A stretch of DNA of 64,000 nucleotides from Pelecanus crispus. Taxonomy: Eukaryota > Chordata > Aves > Pelecaniformes > Pelecanidae. This document shows, in pieces, positions 30,349 to 41,904 of the stretch. The stretch covers positions 124,540,309 through 124,604,308 of the forward strand of contig NC_134643.1 of NCBI RefSeq assembly GCF_030463565.1, in the 5' to 3' direction. The position numbers were made by a program, and so were the translations under genes. Numbering within the stretch: position 1 is the stretch's first letter; every line of letters begins with the position of its first letter. The notes below the pieces were generated by a model. It saw only the letters and a list, made by a program, of their open reading frames with translations, made no database searches and was not told where the DNA came from.

Positions 30349-33300
30349 CTTGCAAATACTTGTTGAAGATTAAGCTAAGCCTGTTTAAACTCATTTTGTA
30401 TGTGGCCCAATCAGTGTGTACCATGGAAAAGGAAAGGAAGACTAATGCTGTAAATCATTTTACCAGACATATGCTTCATTGCTTCATTCAGACCAGAAAC
30501 CCTGAGCCCTTGTTCGTTTGGGTCAGCTTGCTTCAAGAGCTATCAAAAGCTTGACGTGTCCTCTCAACTTCCCTAGTAATGGTGCACTTGGTTGGGGAAA
30601 GAAACCAGAGTGTGGTACAGGTTAAAAAACCCCCAACACCCAAAATGGTGGTGAGAACATAAATGGCAAACCAAATTGTAGTGTCTGATAATAGAACAAA
30701 TAATAATAGAAGTGCTCTGAGCTTCTCCAGCTAATAGAAATTTGAGCTGTAACCACCATATTTTTTATTTAAATGAAAAGCAAGCAAATATTATTCCTGA
30801 CAGAGAAGTGTAGGTCTTTTACTCTGCTCCATCATCTGGAAAGGAAAGGGAATAGGATGATTCCTGCCCTGTCTGTGTAGCTCTGGTTGTGTACAGAAGG
30901 CTCGAAGGCACTCACATAAACTGTTTCTGCTCTTGAGGAGGAGCTCCATGTGAGCCTGGGGGCACGGAAGGACAGCAGGACCCTATTTTAGAGGGTGGAA
31001 GTTACCACAATGCAAATGAAAACAGTAACAATATTTGAAGTGACAAGCAAAAGGTCCTGGATTAGGACCTGTATCCTTACTAGACATTTGGAAAGAGGGT
31101 AAGGAACACAATGGCAAATTGTGCAAATGACAGAGGGTGGTAAACTTGGGCAAAGTTCATGAAAGCTGTGAGAAACTTGAGAGGCACCTCACCAAGCTGG
31201 GGAATTCATTGAACGGCATGCTGCCTGCAGTTGGATATCTGCAGCTCAGTGAAAAGGTCCAGGGGGAAGGACTCGGAGAGGAGCGAGAAGAAAGGATGAA
31301 GGGAATGGAAAAACTCTCATGGAGGGAGAGTGAAAAGACTCAGGCTGTTTATTTAATGAGAAGGGACAAAAAACATGTAGAGGAACTTAAAAATATACCC
31401 CAGTATAGCATAGTGAAACCTTCTACTCACCTTTTTATTCGTGAGATGAAATATTGTGAAATTGTCACTTTCAACTTCAATTCAATTCCAACTATTCAAG
31501 CAAAACAAAGTCAAAGCTTTTCTATGCTTTGCTCTGCTAAGCCGGTGTAACTCATTCCCGTAACTCTCGTTGGAACTAAGGACTGAAAAGAAAGCATTAG
31601 AGAGCGTATGGATAATGCTTTATCCAAACGAATAACAGATACTGAAGAGAACAAGCACCCTCAATCTTAAGGGCATTAACCAGTTCTAATTGCTGAAAGT
31701 TAGGAGAAAACTTCCTTGCTACTTCTTGGTACAAAAAGCTGCCCGTGCTGCTTTCTACTGTAGCTACCCTCTTTGAAACTTGTGTGCTTGCTGTAGCTGG
31801 GGAGAAGATATTGAAGATCTTTTCTATGACCATGTAAGGGCTTTATCAAAGCCTGCCTGTCCTGCAACCGTCTCCTTCATCGCTGAATCCACATTCAGCT
31901 TCAGCTGTATTACATAAAAAGCTCCTTGTCCCTTTTTTTGAATGTTGGCCAAACTCACACAGCTGTGAGTTCAAGAAGGCATGTTTTAAAATCCGAACAC
32001 GAGAGAGAAGGATTTAGGAGGGGTAATAGGAGAGCCAGGAAAAAGTAGATCTAAGCATGCACATTTCTACTGGCTTGTTTTTCCTCTAGTTTGGAAAGAA
32101 AACCCTGACAAGGTAACTCTTCATCATTATCTGAAATAGATTCCAGTCCAACTCAGTAGAAGGGCGTACTTGAAAAACCTTAAGAAATATTTGAATTAAA
32201 GTGGGTTCTTAACACATCTGACATGGTTTGTTCATGTCTAATTATAGCTACTGCTCTGCGTGTCCGTTTGATTTTTGCAGTGTGGCTGGAGTAGCTGTTT
32301 CTCTTGGCAGCGTGTGTGCTGGCCTGCCACCCCTCTCTTCATTCACTGAATTCTGACACTATGTTTAGAAGCACCAGCCATCCAAATTATAATGGGCCTC
32401 ATACTTTGCATTTAGACTGCAGAAGTTAAAGCCAATTAAAACAAGTGCCTCAGCATTCGACTCTTTTTTTTTTTTTTTCCAAACTTCATTTTAAGATGTT
32501 CTCTTAAGAGAAATTTTTAATGAAATCTATTTTGGTATGATACGTGGAAGATGCATCTATTAAACAGGCCTATTTCTTTTTTAATCCAGAACACTTCTTG
32601 TGCATTTGATATGATTTCCTCTCAAGTATTAATTTAGAAGAAGGAGAGAATATTTCTTAAACATGAGTTTGGAGAGGAGGGGAGGAAATGTCTTCAGACA
32701 CGTACCCTCTTCATTCTCCCAGTAACAGTGGCTGGAGCGGTACCTGCCTCTGGGCACGAGAGGGGAGAGTAAATTCATGTGTGTGCAGCCCCCTTCCCAT
32801 CTGCACGGAAGCGATGCTGACCCCTGGTTATTCTTTGTGTGTGTGGGATGGGGGTTAAGGCACTAAGCTGATTCTTGAAAATTAAGCTCCCTACCCAGCT
32901 CTGTGCCAGATTTTCAGCATAGACAAGGTACTTCACTTCTTCTGTCTCTGAGTTAAGTACCCTGCAAAAATCTGTAATAATGGAGCTTTTTATAAAAGAT
33001 TGTTTCAGTCTTTTTGGTTATGATTTCTTTGAGAAGCTTGAATAATTTCTTTTACGGGCACAAGCTGACATAGCAAATAAGGTGAAATATTATACTTCTC
33101 CTGAATGGGTTTCTCTGTTCATTCACTCTGGAAACGGAGGAAAAACACTGTGTAGTTGTGACTAGTCTCAAGTAAAGAGACAAAGCAAAAGCTTACAATA
33201 GTCTGTCTGCTGAAAAAATGAGAAAAACAATGAAAGTATGCTTGAGTCCTGCAGTTCTGGACTTTGTCTAGGTATACCATGAGGGAAAAAACCTCACAAG

Positions 33301-35736
33301 TCTTAATTCCTCAACTTGGGAAAACTAAAAGGATACTTTGACGTTAATTAAGGAATTTAAAAAGCCGTTTCCTACAAAGTAGTGAAGGTGGAATTTGTGC
33401 TCTATTTCTGGGGGTAGAAAGACAAAAGTGCTAACTCAGTCTATGATGCTTCAGGAGAACATAATTCAAGAAAGAGAAGACATGCGGTAGATTAGATAAA
33501 GTGCAGAGGCTGCAACTGTCAACACAGAAATAACTGAAAGTGAATTTGAGGTAAGAGGTATGAAGGATGAACAGCTATTAATAATAATGAGACATTGAAA
33601 AAATCCCACAGCCGTCGATGGAAGAAATCTGAGAAAGTAATGCTATTAGAAGGATTTATAAAAATAGTAAGATATGCTTGCAGGGGATGTTTCTCAGTCA
33701 TATCTGTGGAGTAATGGAATATAAAATGCAAGTTTCTAGAGCTGGCGCATCAGAGGTCCATAAGCAAGTTAGATTTCTGGAGCTAACCAAAATCCATACC
33801 AGAGGAAAAATCTTACAGAAATAGCTGAACTGCTGTATCAGATGACTGCAGCGAGACTACATTTGATATAGCATGGAAAGCAGAAACAGTTGTACACATC
33901 AGTCAAGAGTGGAACGTGACAGGAAGAAAGCGGAGTGGATAAAGCTCAAAGAAAGTAAAGAATTTAAGCTAGCCAAAAAAAGAAAAAAAAAAAACCCCAA
34001 GAAAGAAGTAAAAACTCTATGAAATCCATCTACTCTTCAGATGCAATTACAATTTTCAATGGGCAGGAACCATTTTTTTCCAGTCATTGAGTATGGACAA
34101 GAATACGGAGGGGAAAAAAAAATAGTGCAGGCTCAGCGGAAAAGGTACTGTGCTGGCTGGCTTGAGTGATAACAGGATTCTTTTTCCCATGAAGTACAAC
34201 TGAAGGAAGAGCTGCCTGGCTGATAGCTCCCTCTTTTCTTCACAGTGAAAGTTAAAGAAATCTGTTTGCATGCAATTGAGCAGCTCTGACCTGATTTACG
34301 GTTTATAGGAGAAATATTTAAAAAAAAAAAGAATCATTCCTCTCCTTTTCAGTATTAATATAAAAATATAGGATGTCATTATGGTAACTTGTTAACCAGC
34401 AATAGCATGACCGTTTGGCATAGAGTACCAAATGGCATAAAGGCCTTCCTGCATGCCCCTTGGACCTTCAGCTTCCAAGTAACCCGAGTCTTAAGAAATT
34501 GAAAGGAAAACATCAGTTTTCAAGGATCACGACGAGACCAAGGTAAAATAAAAAATCGCCCTATGAAATGGATTATTTTACATAAATAGTCCTTGTATTT
34601 GCTTCTGTTCACTGAGAACAAGGAGATCCTTACCAAACCAGCAAGATTTTTTTTTTTTTTTTTTTCCCAGTTCCAAAGGAAGCAAATTTGCCTAGAAAAA
34701 TTTCAGTCAGCTTTGCTGATGGCTACTGGTGGTTGCGTAAGAGCATCCCTCCCTTGGAGGGAGATGTGGCTCCCCTCACTGATCTCTTGGAGAGCAAACA
34801 GCTACACGCAGGCAGCAGGTTGAGCGTGTCTCTGGAATTAGACTGGTAGCTTCCACGTCCTGGTTATTATTGTTCAGTGAGGGGTAAATATAACAGCTTT
34901 GCAGCCCACCGTGTTAAATGGAACTCAGTGATGTGTCATTTACAAAACCAAATGGTTTTAAGATGATCCTGCAATGTGCTGAGTAGCTTTTATAATGTTC
35001 ATAGACTCTAATTTGGGAAAGGTATTTGTGCACACCCATGACATTAAGCACACAGCTCTGTTCCTGTGCTTAAAGACAAAATTACCTAAATCAGTATCAC
35101 AATACCTTCAAGTCTTGTTGAAAAATTCACAGAACTAAAATGAAAATGTTGATGGAAATGTGACTATCTGTCTCTTCTTCCAGCACATTTTAGCAAAACA
35201 CAAACAGCTTTATTGCTGCATGTTACGCTAATAAAATATGCATGTTGTTTGGCCAGTGTAGGCTCATGGTTAGTTTGTGTAACAGCAACTATTTTCTTGG
35301 ATTTGTGCAACATAATTTTCTCTGAAGAGTTAGCTCATTTTTTTGCTATCCTTGGGTCTTTTACAGAAGTTATCTAATGTGATGTAAAATTTGGCATGAA
35401 GGGAGTAATAATCTATCAACATCTTATAAAACTATATCTGACTATACTCAGTTTTTTAATACTAGCAGGGAACTGAATCATGCTTAATGCTGTTTCTCTT
35501 CTTTGTTTCCATAACAAAATAAAATAATAGAAACTGATTTTCAGTTATTTACCAACTTAAGAAAAAATGTATATTAGAAGCCAGGTGTGGGAGTTGGTGT
35601 GTATTTTAATGATTCATATTCCCAGAACTGTTGGTGGTGGTTTTTGGTTTGGTAGTGGTTTTTTGTGGTTTGTTTTTTTTTTTTTTGCCCTTGCTTCTCC
35701 ATTTATTTTGATACATTGAATTTGCTTAAATTCTTA

Positions 35737-35741
35737 CCTAC
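35737..35741 (+). repeat. 5-bp target-site duplication CCTAC (left)
   Basis: CCTAC immediately precedes the TG start of the LTR and is repeated exactly at 36325-36329. Confidence 0.9.
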
Positions 35742-36324
35742 TGTGGTGATTTAACCCCAGCTGGCAACTCAGCACCACACAGCTGCTTGCTCACTCCCCC
35801 CTGGTGGGATGGGGGAGAGAATCAGAAGAGTAAAAGAGAGAAAACTTGTGGGTTGAGATAAAGACAGTTTAATAAGTAAAGCAAAAGCTGCACACGCAAG
35901 CAAAGCAAAACAAGGAACCCACTCACTGCTTCCCATGTCAGGCAGGTGTTCAGCCATCCCCAGGAAAGCAGGGGTCCATCACGCGTAACGGTTACTTGGG
36001 AAGACAAATGCCATCACTCCAAATGTCCCCCTCTTCCTACTTCTTCCCCCCAGTTTTACATGCTGAGCATGATGTCATATGGTATGGAATATCCCTTTGG
36101 TCATTGGGGTCAGCTGTCCCAGCTGTGTCCCCTCCCAACTTCTTGTGCACCCCCAGCCTGCTCACTGGTGGGGTGGGGTGAGGAGCAGAAAAGGCCTTGA
36201 TTCTGTGTAAGCACTGCTCAGCAATAATTAAGACATCCCAAACATCCCTGTATTATCAACAGTTTCCAGCGCAAATCCAAACCACAGCCTCATACTAGCT
36301 ACTATGAAGAAAAAAACCAGCACA
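35742..36324 (-). mobile_element. Solo LTR of an avian endogenous retrovirus (583 bp)
   Basis: The plus strand starts TGTGGTGATTTAACCCCAG and ends ACCAGCACA, giving TG...CA termini, with perfect CCTAC duplications on both sides. The sense strand is minus: read that way it begins TGTGCTGGTTT and has ATTAAA (plus-strand TTTAAT, 35868-35873) in the 3' part as a polyadenylation-type signal. It then runs into a segment like ACCCACAAGTTTTCTC before the CACCACA end. The position where I recall a TATA box in this LTR type reads CATGTAAAAC here, so the promoter may be damaged. No internal retroviral genes or partner LTR are present. It is one of the very common LTR types in bird genomes; I do not assign a family name. 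Confidence 0.9.
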
Positions 36325-36329
36325 CCTAC
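36325..36329 (+). repeat. 5-bp target-site duplication CCTAC (right)
   Basis: Exact match to 35737-35741, directly after the CA end of the LTR. Confidence 0.9.
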
Positions 36330-36416
36330 TTTTCATGATTTTTATAAAAACCAGTTTGAATCCAATTGTTCAATCTGAATATTCAGTTTAGAGGCGATAT
36401 GATGTTATCAAATAGT

Positions 36417-36672
36417 TTGTAGCTTCTATTTTTTTTTGTGACAGTTACAAAAACCTTAATACTGGTTAATCCACGTGTTCACTTATATTGAAGCCTTACC
36501 CAACTTAACAATGATGCTTCCTTTTCTCTTCGTATTTATCTATCGGTTGTCTCTAGCTTTATAACTCAGACTTGTCTACCCAGGAAGTCAATCTAAATTA
36601 GCTGATGGTATAATCTGAAGTGGATTATTTTGATTGCACTGAGTCAGTTTATGGCACTTACTCAAAATGTAA
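36417..36672 (+). repeat. 256-bp direct repeat, copy 1
   Basis: It begins TTGTAGCTTCTA and ends CTCAAAATGTAA. It is identical to 37624-37879 except for one base (GACAG here, GACTG in copy 2). It starts about 90 bp beyond the solo LTR, which is not part of the duplication. It has no coding potential. Confidence 0.95.
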
Positions 36673-37623
36673 GACCACTCCTCTGTCATACAGAAAGCAA
36701 ATGTGAACCAAATATTTGCAAAAAGCTGAAAACCAGCTGGAGCTCTGGGGAAGAGAAGAAACAGCTTATAGAAAGGTAGAAAAGACCTTTTCTTTTCTTC
36801 TCTTCCTTCCCTTGCCCCTGAAAGTGCTCCTGTCTCTGATCTCTCAGACGCATTTTTATTCCATCTTCCCCTTTTTCTTCTGAAGCATGTTTTTTTTTGA
36901 CATTTTATCACAGCATGAGTGCTCTTCCCCATCTTCCTCCTTCTGTCCCTCTGAGACTCGCCGAGTGTGGTGTTTGTACTCACTGGCGTCTTTCTCTTTC
37001 CATGCTGTCCCTAGTCCCACTCTTGCCCTCGGGCAGAAGCACCCTCATGGGGTTGTGGGGAGGTTGCTCTGCAAGTAAATCTCGGAAGGGTGCTCCAGCT
37101 GCCTCCAGCCTTCATGCTGGAGGCACGTTGTGGTCTTTGAAACACCAAACCACCATTGCCTTGAATTCTCCCTTCCTCTGGCTTGCTTCTGTGAGGTCTC
37201 CTAGAGATCAGCCCTCTAGAGTTGCTTCATCAGCATTTCTACAGAGGTATACCTCAATCCTTCCAGAACTTGCTGCGGGAGTTTAGCAGGTCTCTTTTCT
37301 TGGGCCCCTTCTCTCTATCTGTCTCCATTTCTGTCCCATCCCATCCTTTGACAAAAAAATCAGCAGCTATCTGTATGGAAAATGCTACAATCTACCTCTC
37401 TGCTTCAGTCCTGCCTTGTCTGTCCCTAGGGTCAACTTCACTAAAACTCAGATTTATGGCCCCAAAATTTACATTTATATTTAAATGCAAATTTCTATAT
37501 TATAAATGTAAGGGTAAATTATCAAAAGTCTTCTCATCTTCCTTGTGTTTCTCTTTTGCATTTGAGAATAACTCTCCATAAATAGTAACACAATAGTTTT
37601 ATGCATAGCTTTAATTTTCCTCC
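36673..37623. other. Spacer between the 256-bp repeats
   Basis: This 951-bp segment lies between the two copies. Reading frames of 131 codons (minus) and 129 codons (plus) overlap each other and match nothing I recognise. No terminal repeats, poly-A tail or retroviral motif are visible. Confidence 0.7.
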
Positions 37624-37879
37624 TTGTAGCTTCTATTTTTTTTTGTGACTGTTACAAAAACCTTAATACTGGTTAATCCACGTGTTCACTTATATTGAAG
37701 CCTTACCCAACTTAACAATGATGCTTCCTTTTCTCTTCGTATTTATCTATCGGTTGTCTCTAGCTTTATAACTCAGACTTGTCTACCCAGGAAGTCAATC
37801 TAAATTAGCTGATGGTATAATCTGAAGTGGATTATTTTGATTGCACTGAGTCAGTTTATGGCACTTACTCAAAATGTAA
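37624..37879 (+). repeat. 256-bp direct repeat, copy 2
   Basis: Second copy, 1207 bp downstream of the first, in the same orientation, with 255 of 256 bases identical by eye. The flanks on either side diverge immediately. Confidence 0.95.
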
Positions 37880-40800
37880 ATGGCTTTAATTTAATTCATT
37901 TTATTCCACTCTCCAAATAATGATCAGATAAGGTTGAGTTAGATTTAATTCTTATGGGCTTTTCAGAAAAAGCAAATTATAAAGAACTTGAGCAATGAGA
38001 AGCAGAAATTTGCCTTGAGATCCGGTGCAATGGGTGGCCAGAATTTGGTATAGTAAAATGACGGATGAGGCAAGGGACAGGGTACAGAATAGAAAGCTGA
38101 GTTGTCACTGAGAAAACTAAATTCTGGTAAATGAAAATTCACTTAACTGTAAAGCGCCTTTAAAGAAATATCTGTCGATTTGAAATCTGATTATAGTATG
38201 TTATGTGATAATCTAACGTTGTAACATTTAGAGAAAGTATAAAGGAAAATATACTTTGATATAATGTGAGAAAGTGCCACATAAAACTGAAACTGTTGAA
38301 AACTGTTGAAAAGCAGTTTCAGAATGTCTCAGAGACCCAGACCACCACCCACCAAACCCCATTATTTAAAATTCTGTATTTGCAGTGTATTAGCTGTTTT
38401 TCCCCCTTAAATCAAAGCAAAACTCTGCGAACATATGGGCTGGAGAAAATGTCTTCATCCTATTGTCCTATATTTAAATGAAACATTGTTAAATTTCAAG
38501 TATCCTAGTAGCAATAATGAAGCTCTTACTAGGACAGTGCTCAGAGGCTGATCTTTCATAACCAGTTTAGGAGCATAAGACCTATTGAAAAGTATCTTAC
38601 TATTTTAAATATTATGCCTGTTAAGAAAATCTTGTGACTTTTTGCCTTTTTTACCAAACACTGGAGTTTGCAGTGCAGTGGAATTTGCATAATTGAAAAA
38701 GCACCTTTTAGAGGTTGTATTTCACCTGCTAGAAGGGTACTTAAGTGTTAAAGGGAGAGTGACACTTTTTTGCCTCCCTTTCTTTCTCCACTGCTTCTTT
38801 TCTTTCAGCAAATTATCAAAGTTTATCTGAAATGGTGTCACCCCCCAACAGCTAACGATGAAGAAGTGCGTTTATAGAAGAGACGTGGTCTGGAAGCACA
38901 ACACACGAACCTCATGAGTTTTGACTACACGGAGATTCCTGACAGATAATTTCTGTGACTGAGTATCCTTCATTTTCAAGCTAATGTTGGTGCGTGTTCC
39001 TGTAGTGCCATAAAAGCAGTGACTGATGTAAGCCTACACGTGTTGCAGCAGCTTTGAAGTACCTTCCGCAGGAACAGACCATCGGAGACCTCTGGAGCCG
39101 TGCAGCCTGTGTTTAAGCCCTGTGCACAGCTAGCTAGCATTTGTGGGCCAGATGAAAGGGAGTTTATAGGCAAACTGGACGCTTTTATTCAGACAGTATT
39201 TTGCTCTATTTCCAATAAAATGATTGCCAAATCAACCAAGAGTGAAACGCAACGTACTGACAAGGAATGCAGCTTGCCTTCGGCTTAGGTGGGTGGAACG
39301 GGAACCACGGAAAGCGTCAGGACGTGGCCCACCTCCAGACCTGAGGCTGCAACGAGGTCCTTGTTCACCCACACCTGCTGCAGCACCCATCATTTCTCAA
39401 AATGTGGAGCCTTGTAGGTAGACCACCTGCAGGTGAATGCAGGAAAACCGAAGGTGCAAAAAAGGGAGCCTGAACTCTAGGCTACGAACTAAGAAAAGCA
39501 GCTCTTCATTCTCAGTTCTCGCCTATAGCTCTCCCTTCTGTTAATAGCACACTGGTATTTCAGTGAATTAAACAAAACCAAATTAAATCAAGACAGTGTC
39601 TGAAGCCGCTTATTGTTCCAGAGGAAATTATTTATTTATTTATTTATTTATTAGTATCCTTTTTTATTAAAGTGGGTAGACAATTTTCCTAGAACAGTAG
39701 TTTCATATATGTTTTATTAAAAAAAAAAAAGAATTAGTTGTCTAAATACATTATTTTCTTGTCCTTTCTTCATAAATATGCTTTCACCGTTACCCATTCA
39801 CAGGTGTATTGATATTGTTTCTAGGGAAAGACAAAAGCATGCAAAGGTAGGTTAATAGCCAAACAATTACTTTTGCATACCTACCTCATATCTTCTCTTA
39901 TCTGATAGAATAATGATATAGACACTGCTATGACAGCAAGTAGGCAACTACACCCTTCACAGAAGCTTTTTTCCGATTCCTCCTTATTTACTAAGATGAT
40001 TTGTGCATGTGCATGTCCAGTTTTACTAATTTATTTATAAACTTCTATGTAAGTATTTTAGGGTAGATACAATTTCCTAATTTGCTAGCCTACTTGTGTA
40101 AACATTCAACTTCTGAGATTTATGCAGAAATGCAGACAAAATGTATTTGATATTTGAATAAAAAGAAAGGGGACTGTGCCTTGAAGTGGTTTAGAAAAAA
40201 GTTCTTCACCTGCATGTTTTGCTTATCAGTAAAAAGCTTCTAAAGGTTACAAACATGACTCAAAATGAAGAGGTGTGGGGAAGGTTTCACTTTTAACTGA
40301 ATAAAATTTCCACCAACACCATACAACTGAAGTTCTGATTATATTATTTCTCACTTTACTGGGAATGATATAGCAGACTTCAGGCTTTGAAAAATCAGGA
40401 ATTTGTGACTACAGATAAAGTGATTTCTAAACTGAAGTAAAAATCTTTATTCATGTTTATCTAAGGCAGTTGCTTTCATTTCTGTTTGTCCACTTGCTGG
40501 ATTAAATGGAAGAAAAGATGGTAGCAATTGCCCTTCAGGCTCAGACTGTAGCCATCGGTGATATTAAAATGCTATGTTACTTACAGGAAACTTTAAAATA
40601 CTGTTGCAGACCTTTAAAATACTGGAATTTGGTGGTTCAATCAGCAGTTAAATTACTTACCATTTTGATATACAAAATTAACTTTCATAGTTAATTTTTG
40701 TAAAATGACCATACTAAACAACAGCAAAGAGATTTTAGGTGGTTTTGTGTGTCAAGTGGACATTGTTGATCCATACCATGAAGATCTTTGGGCACATCAT

Positions 40801-41180
40801 TTTGAAGATGTTTGCCTTTGTCCTTACTGTATCTATGTGAGGTTCATTCTCTGCCACACAGAAAATGTTGTGAGGAAGGCAACGTTGAGGGCTTGTTACC
40901 ACCTGGCTGCCTTGCAGTGCAGATTATTGAAGGACCAGCAAGCCTAGAGGAAAATGTTCCCCGTTTTGAGGACTCTACCCAGGGTTTCCAAGAAAAGTGT
41001 TGATTATTTGCTACTACTTACTTGAATTGTCAAGAAAAAGCCTTGATAATGAGTTTTAATTTATTATTGATGAAGGTACTCTAAGGTCACAGCATTCACC
41101 ATCAAGGAGGTGTTTGTCCCTTAGGAAAAGCGGGCTTCTCACAGTGTTTATCAAGAGCAACGTCAAGAACACAGTTATGA
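37880..41180. other. Intergenic, no gene recognised
   Basis: Mostly AT-rich sequence without exons or recognisable transposons. The region around 38860-39460 is less AT-rich but shows no open structure or known motif. A TTTA tetranucleotide run sits at about 39628-39651. Confidence 0.65.
39628..39651 (+). repeat. (TTTA)n microsatellite
   Basis: About six tandem TTTA units. Confidence 0.9.
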
Positions 41181-41206
41181 GGCTGAGGTGGTAAAACCAA
41201 CCCCCA

Positions 41207-41878
41207 ACCCCACCCCCCACCCCCCCAACAAACAAAACCCAAAGTATACAATTGAGATATTCAGAGCATCATTTCAGAAGTGGGAGCAAGCTCTTTGCCC
41301 CGCTTTTCCCCCCCTTTTCCCCTCCTTCCCCCCTTTCCTCCTTTTTTCCTCCTTTTTTCCTCCTTTTTTCCTCCTTTTTCCTCCTTTTTCCTCCTTTTTC
41401 CTCCTTTTCCTCCTTTTCCTCCTTTTCCTCCTTTTCCTCCTTTTTTCCTCCCTTTTCCTCCCTTTTCCTCCCTTTTCCTCCCTTTTCCTCCCTTTTCCAC
41501 GTTTTTCCACGTTTTTCCACGTTTTTCCACGTTTTTCCACGTTTTTCCACATTTTTCCACGTTTTTCCACGTTTTTCCACGTTTTTCCACATTTTTCCAC
41601 ATTTTTCCACATTTTTCCACATTTTTCCACATTTTTCCACATTTTCCCACATTTTCCCACATTTTTCCACATTTTCCCTGCCTTTTTCCCACCTTTTTTC
41701 CCTTTCCCCCCTTTTCTCCCCCCCCCCCTTTTTCCCTTTTCTTCCTTTTCCTCCTTTTTTATTTTTTTCTCTACTTTTCCCTTTTCTCCCTTTTTTTCTT
41801 TTTCTTTTTTTTTATCTTCCCCCCCCTTCCCCTATCCGCAAGTTTTTTCTCCTTTTTCCTTTTTTTGGCCTTTTTTGT
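41207..41878 (+). repeat. Second polypyrimidine block with ordered 9-10-bp arrays
   Basis: A C/A-rich leader (about 41207-41240) is followed, after about 55 bp of ordinary sequence, by almost pure pyrimidine from about 41295. Sub-arrays follow each other in order: CTCCTTTTTT-type units, CTCCTTTTC 9-mers, CCCTTTTCCT 10-mers, then the TTTTTCCAC arrays listed separately, and finally irregular C/T to about 41878. Reading frames of 130-276 codons (Phe/Pro-rich on plus, repeats of WKNVEK on minus) are translations of the arrays in every frame and are not genes. Confidence 0.92.
41501..41670 (+). repeat. 17 copies of a 10-bp unit (G/A)TTTTTCCAC
   Basis: Eight GTTTTTCCAC and nine ATTTTTCCAC-type units follow without length change; two of the A-units read ATTTTCCCAC. 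G-units dominate the left side and A-units the right, with one A-unit embedded among the G-units. This indicates step-wise local amplification of variants. The minus strand reads GTGGAAAAAC and GTGGAAAAAT in tandem. Confidence 0.95.
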
Positions 41879-41879
41879 C

Positions 41880-41904
41880 CCACAATGGAATTTTTCCATT
41901 GTGG
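41880..41904. other. Perfect palindrome, 11-bp arms and 3-bp loop
   Basis: CCACAATGGAA, TTT, TTCCATTGTGG form a perfect inverted repeat directly at the right edge of the pyrimidine block. Each arm contains ACAATGG, which fits the SOX-family core motif. A further CCACAATG occurs about 6 bp beyond it. A hairpin or a paired binding site are both possible; function is inference. Confidence 0.85.

Larger units (their letters stand above)
28596..35736. other. Intergenic, no gene recognised
   Basis: About 7.1 kb between the two LTRs. The longest reading frame (137 codons, 31137-31550 plus) has no recognisable domain, ordinary intergenic base composition and no splice support. T or A runs occur near 32464, 33970, 34645 and 35670. 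Two small tandem duplications are listed separately. Confidence 0.65.

Noticed and set aside
31137-31550. 137-codon plus-strand frame, the longest outside repeats
   Set aside because: No recognisable domain, no splice sites defining an exon, ordinary composition; expected by chance in 64 kb.
36417-37879. LTR retroelement with 256-bp LTRs and a 951-bp interior
   Set aside because: The repeat ends are not TG..CA, there is no primer-binding site or polypurine tract, and no flanking target duplication is visible.
41501-41670. CRISPR-like regular array
   Set aside because: The repeat is 10 bp with no unique spacers, in a vertebrate genome; it is a simple tandem repeat.
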